From: Duganella sp. 1411
Lineage (GTDB): Bacteria; Pseudomonadota; Gammaproteobacteria; Burkholderiales; Burkholderiaceae_D
NCBI RefSeq assembly: GCF_017833525.1
Contig: NZ_JAFICD010000003.1
Coordinates: 434,001-498,000 of the forward strand
DNA length: 64,000 bases
Reading direction: 5' to 3'
Under the pieces are notes generated by a model that did no database searches, was not told the origin of the DNA, and saw nothing but the letters and a program-made list of their open reading frames with translations. Made by a program: the position numbers and the translations under genes. Of this stretch, positions 35,423 to 43,531 are shown piece after piece (within the stretch, counting starts at the first letter, position 1; every line of letters begins with the position of its first letter).

Positions 35423-36465
35423 TATTCGCCGTCGCGGGTTCGGGAAAGACGCGGATGCTCATCGAGAGCCTTACGCAGGAAGAAAGATACCTGATCCTGA
35501 CCTTCACCGATAACAACCTGGCCAACCTCCGCTCCAGAGTCATCCAGAAGTTCGGCTACATACCACCAAACATAAAGCTAGCTACATATTTTTCCTTCCT
35601 GAACTCGTTTTGCTACCGCCCACTCTTCGCGATGGTGATGAAGACCCGTGGACTCAACTGGGACACTCCTCCGGCCCGGACTCTGAGATTCTCCAGAGAC
35701 TCGGCAGATTACTACCTTGATGGAGCACGCAGGATCTACTACGGCAGGCTGGCCCTGTTTCTAGAGAAACGTAATGCTATTCCTGATATTGTGGCCCGTA
35801 TGGAAAAGTACTTTGACTCGCTCTTGGTAGACGAAGTACAGGATTTTGCAGGACACGATTTCAACCTCCTGTCCGCCGTCGCCTCCGCCTCGGACGTTGA
35901 CGTGCTCCTAGTCGGTGATTTCTACCAGCACACCTTCGACACGAGCAGAGACGGAGCCACCAACAAAACGCTGCACGACGACTATGCGAAGTATCGTGAG
36001 CGCTTCCAGAAGATGGACATCGCAGTCGACGACAAATCACTGGCCAAGAGCCATCGCTGCGCGCCCGCGATTTGCGATTTCGTGAAGTCCCAGCTGGGAA
36101 TAGAAATGCAGGCGCAGGGCAGGCAGGAGGCAATGGTCGAGCTAGTATCTGAGCAGCGACGAGCCGACGAGCTGTTCTTGGACGATGAGACTGTAAAGCT
36201 CTTCTACAGCGAGAGCAGCAAGTATAAGTGCCATTCGCTGAACTGGGGAGCGTCGAAGGGACTCGACCATTTCAACGACGTCTGCGTGGTCCTACCCGAC
36301 AACGTCGCGAAGGCGTACGCGAAAGGCAAGCTAACAACGCTTCCGGCCAGTACCCGAAACAAGCTCTACGTTGCCTGCACCCGTGCGAATCAGAACCTTT
36401 ACCTAATTCCTGGGGCGCTTCTCAAGCATTACAAGGCTTCAATACCTGACCGGAGTACGGAATGA
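35407..36465 (+). CDS. gajB: Gabija GajB: UvrD/PcrA-like helicase domain protein
   Basis: The 352-residue protein starts MGKNVVFAVAGSGKTRMLIE inside the 3' end of gajA. It has UvrD-type motifs: Walker A AVAGSGKT, motif II LLVDEVQDF, motif III-like VLLVGDFYQHTF, motif IV-like SHRCAPAICDF, and the C-terminal KLYVACTRANQNLYLI. It is shorter than the original Bacillus GajB, with little between the core motifs. Together with GajA it should sense and act on phage DNA. The next gene starts at an ATGA overlap. Confidence 0.88.
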   Translation: MGKNVVFAVAGSGKTRMLIESLTQEERYLILTFTDNNLANLRSRVIQKFGYIPPNIKLATYFSFLNSFCYRPLFAMVMKTRGLNWDTPPARTLRFSRDSADYYLDGARRIYYGRLALFLEKRNAIPDIVARMEKYFDSLLVDEVQDFAGHDFNLLSAVASASDVDVLLVGDFYQHTFDTSRDGATNKTLHDDYAKYRERFQKMDIAVDDKSLAKSHRCAPAICDFVKSQLGIEMQAQGRQEAMVELVSEQRRADELFLDDETVKLFYSESSKYKCHSLNWGASKGLDHFNDVCVVLPDNVAKAYAKGKLTTLPASTRNKLYVACTRANQNLYLIPGALLKHYKASIPDRSTE

Positions 36466-37463
36466 CAGCAGGTCTAACCCAGTCCGAGCAGTTCGTCGCA
36501 TGGCTATGTGAGCGAGCGTTCCTCCAACTCTGGACCCATCCGAATCCGCTGAGAAAGAAGGGGAAAGAGCTCTGTGATTGCCTGGTAGTTTGCGGCGATC
36601 ACGTGATAGTGATCTCGGTCAAAGAAATCGAATATAGGGAAACCGGCGACGCTACCGGGTGGAAGCGCTGGACCAGCAGCGCTAATTGACAAGTCCGTAC
36701 AGCAGATCTGGGGGCCGAGCGATGGCTCCGTTCCGCTGAAAGCATATTCCGGAGCGACGGCGGGGAAATCGCGCTTCCTCCGAACGAGCGGCGCAAATAC
36801 CAACGTATTTCCGTTTCCCTTGGCTCAAGGGGACAAGTTCCGTTGCAGTGGGGCGATTTCGGAAACGGCTTCGTGCACGTACTCGACGAGCAGGTGCTTG
36901 CGGCGGCTTTCAGCGAACTAGATACTATTACCGACTTCGTGTGCTACTTGTCCGCCGTTGAAGCTCTTGCCGTGCGCGGAGTGAAACCGGTTTTCGACGG
37001 CGGCGGACCGGAGGACCTTCTCGGGCTCTACATCCAGAATGGTCCCTCCTTTAGCATGATCGGCGCCGACGGCACCATACCAGATGTGGCGATAATTACC
37101 CGGGACATATGGAAGGAGATCGTCGCTTCTGCCGAATACGCGGCCAGGAACGCCGACCTAAGGTCGTCATACGCATGGGATCGCCTCATAGAGCACTACG
37201 CGGACGACCTCCTTACTGACGGCATGTTCTACATGCATAACAAGCAGGTCACGAAAAATGAGCTCGCGTTAGTCGCAATGGCCGTGCAGCCACGCTGCCA
37301 CCGTGCAAACCTCGCCGATTCGTTGATTGCCTACCTAGGCCCCGAGGGGGAAAAGATCGCAGCACGGTCCATCATCGCGGCCAACAGCACGGCCTTCGTC
37401 TTCCTAGGGGCGACTCAGCGGACAGGGAGCTCCGCTCCCGTGAACTTGCCCTCCGTTGCCTAG
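36462..37463 (+). pseudogene. Third gene of the Gabija operon, nuclease-like N-terminus, interrupted by two compensating frameshifts
   Basis: It begins at an ATGA overlap with gajB. The opening half (GKELCDCLVVCGDHVIVISVKEIEY) looks like a PD-(D/E)XK/NERD-type nuclease core. Frame 1 stops at 36687-36689, but the same frame reopens and continues to 37463 (GVKPVFDGGGPEDLLGLYIQN ...). Between 36685 and 36713 the +1 frame reads IDKSVQQIWG, which joins smoothly to AERWLRSAES in the original frame. One extra A near 36684 and one missing G in the G-run at 36710-36714 would restore about 333 residues. It is either two real indels or two sequence errors. Confidence 0.65.
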
Positions 37464-37731
37464 TCGTGCGGGGGCGCTGCCCGGGAGTCTCGACTGTGGT
37501 CGGCATCGCCACCGATCGGCCGACTGAGGGAAAGCGTGGGCACTGGACGGACATCGCCTACATACACATGATCGAGTGGAGCAAGCAGGACGCCCATATA
37601 TATGGAATACAGAAAGGAGCTAGGATATTTCAAAAACACGAAATGGCCAACTAGCTTTGCGGCACTTCTACAAATCACACGCCAGTCGCCACTGCAGACA
37701 TACAAATCGATACACGCAAAAGAGAACGCCA
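37464..37731 (+). other. Gap between the two frameshifted genes
   Basis: About 268 bp with no convincing gene. It ends in AGAG just before the start of the next gene. Composition is similar to the Gabija operon. No repeats or hairpins stand out. Confidence 0.4.
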
Positions 37732-38816
37732 ATGCAACCGATCCATACCATCAACGCCCGTGGCCACCTGATGCTAGGGATTATCCGGGACTTCTTCGAT
37801 GTCGGCGCACCGGAAATGCAGAGGGAAATTCTTCACATGCACGGGGACACTGTCAGAATCCTCGCATCAAAGGGCATCGACTACGCCTCGCTCCGATCCG
37901 CGTTGGTACCCAAGGCTGACAAGCACGAAGCTGCCTTCGTCTTCGACTCTACAGAAATCGACTCAATGGCCTACGGTCGAGAGGTGTTATCCCACCTCCT
38001 TCCGCTTCTGGACAGGCGCGTAACGCAAAGCGTCCTTTGTGGGGACATTCTCTGCACAGATCAGAAACTGGCATTCGAAGTGCTGCAAGAGTCAATGCTT
38101 CTATCCCGCTCTTTTGAATTCCGCCATTCCACGCTCCTTTATGCGGTCTACGTCAACAATTTATCCGCTCCCGCCTTATTGCACCTTCATACGAAACTCA
38201 CAAGATACCCCGCATATCTCGGTTATATCCCAACATCCACCGGGTCCGTGCGAAAACCATCCTCTCGTTCAGCATGGTCAATTTCTTCCTGAAGCACGGC
38301 AATACGATTATCCTTGGGCATGAGGATGATCGCCCGAACAGTGAGGACATCAACATCACGATGTACCCCTTGGAGAAATTTGGGTACAAGATAGCGAGCC
38401 TTCAGTCGAACTACTTCGGCATCTACCTGTCGTACAAGATCGAGAGGCCGGTTTTTTCGGCCTTCAAGGAGGATTCGGAAATGGCCCTAAATGCGATTTC
38501 CGACAACGTTATGCAGCTCCGCGATTTCACCGTCGTTCTTGACGAGGCCAAGCTCGGCTATCTGCAAAAAGCAAAGCAAGGAAAACTCGACTCGGCAGGG
38601 CTGGGAAACGCCGATAGAGATGAGATAGCAGCGCTGATCCAATCGAAGGTCAATTCCAGCTATATCTACAACCTCGAGCATCTCGAACAGCATAAGGTAA
38701 TGAAGTTCAACCTCATGATCGAGTTGAAAAGACCGAGTGGTCCTCCGGCTCGGAGGTTAGTTGGACTCGAATACAAGCCGGATGAAAAAGAGCTCCGCGT
38801 ACTAACATTTTTCTAG
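37732..38816 (+). pseudogene. Unknown protein gene downstream of Gabija, single frameshift near 38228
   Basis: From ATG 37732 (MQPIHTINARGHLMLGIIRDFF) one frame runs to about 38227 (...TRYPAYLGY). The sense then continues in the next frame (PNIHRVRAKTILSFSMVNFFLKHGNTIILGHEDD ...) to 38816. The join falls in TTATATCCC: removing one AT pair, or adding one base to the C-run, gives a continuous protein of about 361 residues. No family is recognised. It lies after the Gabija operon on the same strand and shares its composition, so it may be an accessory gene. Confidence 0.6.
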
Positions 38817-38969
38817 CCTGAAACTGATACCGGGTTGCCGCACACAGAAGCGAGATCCTAGTATTTTCAGCCGCGTGCATCCATTGAAAGTCTTCTCTAC
38901 TGATGCAGACCAGCCGAACTATGGTTATCTGTACTAGCTCCGACCTGACCTGACACAACGCGTCAGATG

Positions 38970-38988
38970 ACAGGCGGCTTCCGCCTGT
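38970..38988. repeat. Short hairpin at the edge of the IS30 remnant
   Basis: ACAGGCGG and CCGCCTGT face each other across CTT. It lies just outside the transposase fragment and could be a terminator-like or IS-edge structure. No T-run follows. Confidence 0.5.
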
Positions 38989-38992
38989 GGGT

Positions 38993-39196
38993 TCAATCGG
39001 TCAACGCAACACATCGGTCAAATCGTTGAGCCGGTGTCTGGTAGTTGAGCATCTTTCTAGGGCATTCGTTCAACCTTCTGGCTACCTCGTCTAGTTTATC
39101 CAGCGGATAAGTGGACAGGTCCAGGCCCTTTGGAAAATACTGCCGCAACAACCCATTAGTATTTTCATTCGACCCGCGCGCCACACGAGACGTCAT
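38993..39196 (-). pseudogene. IS30-family transposase, C-terminal fragment
   Basis: Only 67 codons remain: GSNENTNGLLRQYFPKGLDLS ... LNECPRKMLNYQTPAQRF, the highly conserved C-terminal signature of IS30 transposases. The N-terminal DNA-binding and most of the DDE domain are missing. The fragment abuts the stop codon of the next minus-strand gene at 39196. It marks past insertion and deletion in the island. Confidence 0.85.
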
Positions 39197-39819
39197 TATC
39201 CTCTTGACTCATCGAGTGTCCTGAGAAGAGTCACTCGCAGCATCATTAGAGAAACAAAGACGAGCTCCTCGAGATTCTCGGCTTCAGTCCCAGTGAAATG
39301 CTCACGAATTGAATTGAAGGTCCCCAGGCTCCTAGCTGGCTGGTTGGTTCCGTCGGAAACGGAAAGCGGATGCATCGCCGACATTGATTCGATGAAGCGA
39401 AAGACGCTCTCGCTGCTAGGTTTGTTATCAAGATTGTGTGCTAATTCATTCCTGAGTTTGTTCACTGCTCTTAGGCAGCTGATGACCTTGATGTCAAGCA
39501 GTGTGAGCACCTCACACTGAGAGACCTTTGCAAAGAACGTCGCGTCTCGCGAAGATGCACGCTTCCCAAGCTTCAACTTTGCCTCGCGAATAAGCGCCTC
39601 CATCATTGCCTCGAGTTCCAGATGGATGCTCAGGATCAGAGTACTGAGCCAGCGTTCTTGGATAAGTCTATTACGAAATGCGTTCAGCTTCGCGGCAGAC
39701 TCCTTTGCAGCTGCCGCATCAAGGTCGAGGTTGTGATGCGGTTCGAATTCGTGCATGCGGATGTCCAACATAAAGAACAACTGGTTACGGTCCTGGAGTA
39801 GCTCCGAATGAATTCGCAA
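39196..39819 (-). CDS. HEPN-like helical protein, unknown role
   Basis: The 207-residue, strongly helical protein has LEAMMEALIREAKLKLG followed by VNKLRNELAHNLD, an R-x4-H motif as in HEPN ribonuclease domains and the 'RNxLAH' helical families. No adjacent MNT nucleotidyltransferase antitoxin is visible. It may be a stand-alone defence or toxin-like gene in the island, or a non-catalytic HEPN fold. The stop codon overlaps the IS30 remnant. Confidence 0.55.
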   Translation of the reverse strand: MRIHSELLQDRNQLFFMLDIRMHEFEPHHNLDLDAAAAKESAAKLNAFRNRLIQERWLSTLILSIHLELEAMMEALIREAKLKLGKRASSRDATFFAKVSQCEVLTLLDIKVISCLRAVNKLRNELAHNLDNKPSSESVFRFIESMSAMHPLSVSDGTNQPARSLGTFNSIREHFTGTEAENLEELVFVSLMMLRVTLLRTLDESRG

Positions 39820-39910
39820 TTCGGACCACTGCTCTTTTAAGACTTATATTTTCAGAAATTTCGCTTGGCACGAGTGGCTGCTCTTGGCGGCGCGGCACCT
39901 CCCGGAAAAT

Positions 39911-40238
39911 TCACTCCAAAACTAGTTCAACACCGTCTTCTTGCTCAGAGCCACCCGGTCCATAATCTTTGATTATCTCAACGAGCCAATCGAATGTTGT
40001 CGGCCCTTCGTTGCGCTCTGCCTTTGATAAGTCAAGTTGCACACTGCAGACGTTATTTGAATGGCAGGTCTTTAACATAGCTCGAAGAACTCGCTCGAAG
40101 AACTCGCTGGGTTTCAATGTACCCAAGGTGCTTCATCGATAGACTATGATTTTTCCAAACCAGGACAAATCCACCGTCAGGGGTGCCGAAGCCACAACAC
40201 CCCAAAATAGCGTGCGAGTACCTGATGGCGCGAGCCAA
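39911..40238 (-). pseudogene. Small gene disrupted by a 13-bp tandem duplication
   Basis: Two minus-strand frames overlap: MARAIRYSHAILGCCGFGTPDGGF ... GYIETQRVLRA (from 40238) and ... AMLKTCHSNNVCSVQLDLSKAERNE ... EDGVELVLE (to 39911). Between them GCTCGAAGAACTC occurs twice in tandem (40080-40092 and 40093-40105). Removing one unit restores a continuous frame of about 104 residues reading TQRVLRAMLKTCHSN. Function is unknown; immunity or small cargo genes are common beside hcp cassettes. Confidence 0.65.
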
Positions 40239-40297
40239 TTATCTAAAATTTTCAACTAATGTAATCCCAATTTAAGTGCAGGCCGAGCAAGTGTCCG

Positions 40298-40371
40298 CTA
40301 CTTGCAAACGAACGCGGTTTTAATAAAACCACCGCGTTCGGTCTTGGACGTTGCCGTGCTTCGGTAGCATC
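40298..40371 (-). pseudogene. 3' fragment of a STY0301-family gene
   Basis: About 74 bp closely match the 3' end of the intact STY0301-family gene at 47254-47328: both contain CTACTTGCAAACGAAC near the stop and CCGCGTTCGGTCTTGGACGTTGC further in, with a few mismatches and one indel. It is the residue of a second copy of that gene, next to the type VI secretion cassette. No full reading frame remains. Confidence 0.7.
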
Positions 40372-40410
40372 ATCAACAGGCTGAATCTGTTCATCTGGAG
40401 CTGGGGGAAT

Positions 40411-40785
40411 TCAACAGATCACTCCATTGGTGCTTTTTCCTGTCGCCACATCGAGCCCCAAATAACAACTGTACTCACCTTCATCAAGGATACAAACGAG
40501 ATCGCCCTTGCGTCTTTCATGATAGCCGGCTGTCGCGGTGCACGCATGTTTCACGTCCGAGCCAATTTGACTGAACAAATCTTTCGCCAGCTCGCCGCTG
40601 AACATAAATGACACCTTCCGGTCTTTTGCTGTCGGCGGCAGCTTCTCCGACAGTGTTCCGCCATAGACATAGTAATCGCCTTTAAGTGGCGTAGCCAAAT
40701 ATCGGCCTTGCGGTTCTTTCTCGGCGGCTTGGCATACCGTGAACAGCGTCAGCATGCTGATCAGGATGAGTAGGCGGGCGTTCAT
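40411..40785 (-). CDS. Probable periplasmic immunity protein of the adjacent endopeptidase effector
   Basis: The 124-residue protein has a Sec signal peptide (MNARLLILISMLTLFTVCQA, then AEKEPQ), so it is exported to the periplasm. Its ATG overlaps the stop of the endopeptidase gene (ATGA), the usual coupling of an effector with its immunity protein. The mature part has cysteines (about residues 82, 98 and 107) that could form disulphides. No family is recognised; the immunity role is inferred from context. Confidence 0.6.
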   Translation of the reverse strand: MNARLLILISMLTLFTVCQAAEKEPQGRYLATPLKGDYYVYGGTLSEKLPPTAKDRKVSFMFSGELAKDLFSQIGSDVKHACTATAGYHERRKGDLVCILDEGEYSCYLGLDVATGKSTNGVIC

Positions 40786-41300
40786 AACATCTCCTTGATT
40801 TGAACATGGAAGTGGTCGCTGTGGCCGAGGGACGATGTCACGATGCCGCCGCCGATGGCCTGCTGGATCACGTCGTCGTTGAAGTAAATGAGGTTGACCA
40901 TCGGGTGTTCAGCAAAGAGGCATATCAGCCTGAGTGTTGCATCGCGATCATAGATGGCATCGAAGCGCGAACAGCGAGCCGCTTGTCCAACCATCTTATC
41001 CTTCCGAACCGGGCGGCAATCCATTTCAATGCCCTTACGATGGGTGGCGTGATCGAATCTACTTCCATCAGCCAGGCTGATGTTTCCGATTCCGAATTTC
41101 CGGTCATCGATCGCCTGCCACTCGCGCTCGATGTAAAAAATCAGTGACATCAGGTTCGGGTGGGCGTACTGCGCCAGTGGTCCGGTCCCCGGCATGTTGT
41201 TCACATTCCCGTACACGTAATATCCTGCATCCTCTGGCGCTTGGGGCAGCATGATGAAGCCCTTTGAACTCCTCGGCTGAATTGGAACTCCCTTAGACAT
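40782..41300 (-). CDS. Penicillin-insensitive murein endopeptidase-like (M74) type VI effector
   Basis: The 172-residue protein lacks a signal peptide. It has the MepA/M74-type zinc ligands: H87 in DHATHRKGIEMD with D94, and SDHFHVQI near 161-168. MepA-type enzymes cut D-alanyl-meso-diaminopimelyl cross-links in peptidoglycan. Without its own export signal, delivery with the Hcp encoded 11 nt upstream is the natural route, so it should be an antibacterial type VI effector. The gene downstream encodes a periplasmic protein that would protect the producer. Confidence 0.78.
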   Translation of the reverse strand: MSKGVPIQPRSSKGFIMLPQAPEDAGYYVYGNVNNMPGTGPLAQYAHPNLMSLIFYIEREWQAIDDRKFGIGNISLADGSRFDHATHRKGIEMDCRPVRKDKMVGQAARCSRFDAIYDRDATLRLICLFAEHPMVNLIYFNDDVIQQAIGGGIVTSSLGHSDHFHVQIKEML

Positions 41301-41311
41301 AGCCTACTCCT

Positions 41312-41803
41312 TCAGGCGCACTTGTTGCTGGAGAGATCCCAGCCGCCAGCCGTGTTGCCGCCCATGCCGCCGCCAATCTTCTGTTGGGTGTATTTCCATT
41401 TCACCTTGGAGAAGCGTATTCCGATAGCGTCATGCAAAATGTCACCTTCGTTCATCAACTGGTCCATGTTGGCGATCATGACGTTCTCCAGTTCGACCTC
41501 GTAATATTTCACAGGTTTTCCTTCGCCGTCGGCCCGCATGAATTCGAGCTTTGCCTTCGGGATGGTCTTGCCTGTAGAGCAGGTTTGCATCAGGATAGGT
41601 GACGCCATGTCGACAAGCTTGGAGAATGACAGGGTGCGATGTTCACAGCGCTCGGCGGTGTGGCCGCCCCCTGTTGATGAGGTGGCACTTCGGGGTTGTG
41701 CGACCCCCATATGGACCGAGGTTAGTTCTATCCATCCTTGGTGCGCAGAATCGGTCGATTCGCCCTTGATGCCGTCGATTTGCAAGTACACGTCAATTGC
41801 CAT
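41312..41803 (-). CDS. hcp: Hcp family type VI secretion tube protein
   Basis: The 163-residue protein starts MAIDVYLQIDGIKGESTDSAHQGWIELTSV and carries the Hcp1 hallmark pattern. GGAG precedes the ATG at 41803. Hcp hexamers build the expelled tube and can carry small effectors in the lumen. It is an orphan copy: no vgrG or sheath gene is in the window, so it would rely on a type VI apparatus encoded elsewhere. The endopeptidase and immunity genes follow directly. Confidence 0.93.
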   Translation of the reverse strand: MAIDVYLQIDGIKGESTDSAHQGWIELTSVHMGVAQPRSATSSTGGGHTAERCEHRTLSFSKLVDMASPILMQTCSTGKTIPKAKLEFMRADGEGKPVKYYEVELENVMIANMDQLMNEGDILHDAIGIRFSKVKWKYTQQKIGGGMGGNTAGGWDLSSNKCA

Positions 41804-42064
41804 GATGTCTCCAGAGATAGTTGGGGTGCAAAGCATTGTTGCGATCACCGCTGGAGGATGGTTTGGGACTGATCAAGCCTTATGTCTATGAGAGTGCAAA
41901 GGCGTCGAAGTCGAGCGGGACTGAAGTTGTCAGTAGCGTTAGCTTAGGTGTCGTACTTTTATGAGCTTCGCTAAGCTCGCGAAGCCATCTTACCCGCGAC
42001 CTGGCGCGTGAGCAGTCGCGCCAGGCAGCAAGCCGGTCCGCAATGACCGCCGGGGCGCCACGGA
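41804..42064. other. Gap between hcp and the SDR gene
   Basis: 261 bp with no convincing gene. A hairpin with arms CTGGCGCG and CGCGCCAG (42001-42024) could end transcription of the SDR gene, although no T-run follows. Composition changes here from the accessory region to GC-rich chromosome, so an island boundary may lie nearby. Confidence 0.4.
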
Positions 42065-43060
42065 TCAAGGTCCGCCTCTGCCGCCCACGGCGCCGTACAC
42101 TTGGCCGGTGGAATAGCTCGACTCATTGGACGCGAGCAGCACATAGATGCCCGCCAGTTCGGCCGGCTGGCCTGGCCGCTTCAACGGCGTATCGGCGCCG
42201 AATTCCGGCAACTTGTCCACCGGCTGACCGCCGGTCACCTGCAAAGGCGTCCAGAACGGTCCCGGCGCCACCGCGTTGACGCGGATGCCCTTCGGCGCCA
42301 GTTGCTTGGCCAGGCCTTTGGTGAAGATCATGATCGCGCCCTTGGTGGCGGCGTAATCGATCAGGTTTTCGCTTGGCTCATAGGCGTTGACCGACGTGGT
42401 GTTGATGATGGTCGCGCCCGGCTTGAGCAGCGGCACGGCCGCCTTGGTGATCCAGAACATCGCGTAGACATTGGTCTTGAAGGTTTCGTCAAACTGCGCG
42501 GTGGTCATGTCCAGGATGGAGTCGCGCGAGAATTGGCGGGCGGCGTTGTTGACTAGAATGTCCAGCCCGCCCAGCTCGCGTGCGGCGTCGGCCACCAGCT
42601 TTTTACAGAAAGCCTCATCCTTGATGTCGCCGGGAATGGCGACTGCCTTGCGGCCTTCGGCGCGGATCAACGCCACCACTTCGCGCGCATCGGCTTCCTC
42701 GGCCGGCAAATAATTAATGGCAACGTCCGCGCCTTCGCGCGCGAAGGCAATGGCGGCGGCGCGGCCGATGCCGGAATCGCCGCCGGTCAACAAGGCCTTG
42801 CGGCCTTTGAGCCGCCCCGATCCCTTGTAACTGGTTTCGCCATGGTCCGGGCGCGGATTCATTTTGCTGGTCAAGCCGGGCCATGGTTGTTGCTGCTTGG
42901 GAAATGGCGGGGCTGGATAGGCGGTGACGGGATCTTTGGGCGGCATGTCGGCGCCACTGGCGTTGCCACTTTGGGCGCGCGCGGGCGCCAGGGCGGCGCC
43001 CATCAGGCCGGTGGCGGCGGCGCCGACCAGTGCGCGGCGCGAAGAGTTGGGAGCGGTCAT
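42065..43060 (-). CDS. Short-chain dehydrogenase with twin-arginine-like leader (YghA-like)
   Basis: The 331-residue SDR has the cofactor motif LLTGGDSGIGRAAAIAFAREGADVAI, NNAARQF, catalytic Ser in INTTSVNAYEP and YAATKGA (YxxxK). A leader with twin arginines (SSRRALVGAAATGLMGAALAPARA) suggests export or a retained leader, common in this YghA/GSP39-like group. The start at 43060 matches the family; an upstream extension is unsupported. The substrate is unknown and an aldehyde or sugar role is possible. Confidence 0.88.
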   Translation of the reverse strand: MTAPNSSRRALVGAAATGLMGAALAPARAQSGNASGADMPPKDPVTAYPAPPFPKQQQPWPGLTSKMNPRPDHGETSYKGSGRLKGRKALLTGGDSGIGRAAAIAFAREGADVAINYLPAEEADAREVVALIRAEGRKAVAIPGDIKDEAFCKKLVADAARELGGLDILVNNAARQFSRDSILDMTTAQFDETFKTNVYAMFWITKAAVPLLKPGATIINTTSVNAYEPSENLIDYAATKGAIMIFTKGLAKQLAPKGIRVNAVAPGPFWTPLQVTGGQPVDKLPEFGADTPLKRPGQPAELAGIYVLLASNESSYSTGQVYGAVGGRGGP

Positions 43061-43189
43061 CGTAGGTCCTTTCTTCAATGGTGAGTAACCATCTTTCGTG
43101 CTTTTTCGGTTGCGGACTGTGCGGAACTTCGCATACAGCCGCAGCGCCAAAAAGTATCCTGAAAGTCCATTTTGAAAAAGGAGAACGCC

Positions 43190-43420
43190 ATGCCCACCGG
43201 TGCCAGTCCAAAGCGCGAGCGCGAGTACAAAAAGATCGAGCGGAAATTCAAAAAAGAGGGGCGCTACAAAGGCCGGGAAGAAGAGGTCGCCTCGCGCATC
43301 GTCAACAAACAGCGCGCCCAAGCCGGTGAGACAAAAAAATCCAGCCACAGGCCGCCCAGCCGCTCGGCCTCCCGTCGCAAGAGCAGCAGCGCGCGCTCGC
43401 GCTCACGCCGCAGCAAATGA
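43190..43420 (+). CDS. Small basic protein (plasmid-stabilisation-annotated family)
   Basis: The 76-residue, Lys/Arg-rich protein starts MPTGASPKREREYKKIERKF, after AAAAAGGAG. The N-terminal half (EEEVASRIVNKQRAQAGETK) matches a family of small proteins often labelled plasmid stabilisation without proof. The C-terminal half is a low-complexity Ser/Arg tail (SRSASRRKSSSARSRSRRSK), likely to bind nucleic acid. It is divergent from the SDR gene. Confidence 0.7.
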   Translation: MPTGASPKREREYKKIERKFKKEGRYKGREEEVASRIVNKQRAQAGETKKSSHRPPSRSASRRKSSSARSRSRRSK

Positions 43421-43531
43421 ATCAGTAGTTCGCTGAAGGAGCAGATGGGCAATATCCTGCCTGGACGGATGCGCAGGGCAATGATGTCGGCTGCACTGAG
43501 TCAATCTGACGAATACCGAGGCTTCCCGGTA

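Noticed and set aside
41886..42068. A 60-codon minus-strand frame upstream of hcp
   Set aside because: It spans the hairpin at 42001 and has no recognisable domain or start signal.
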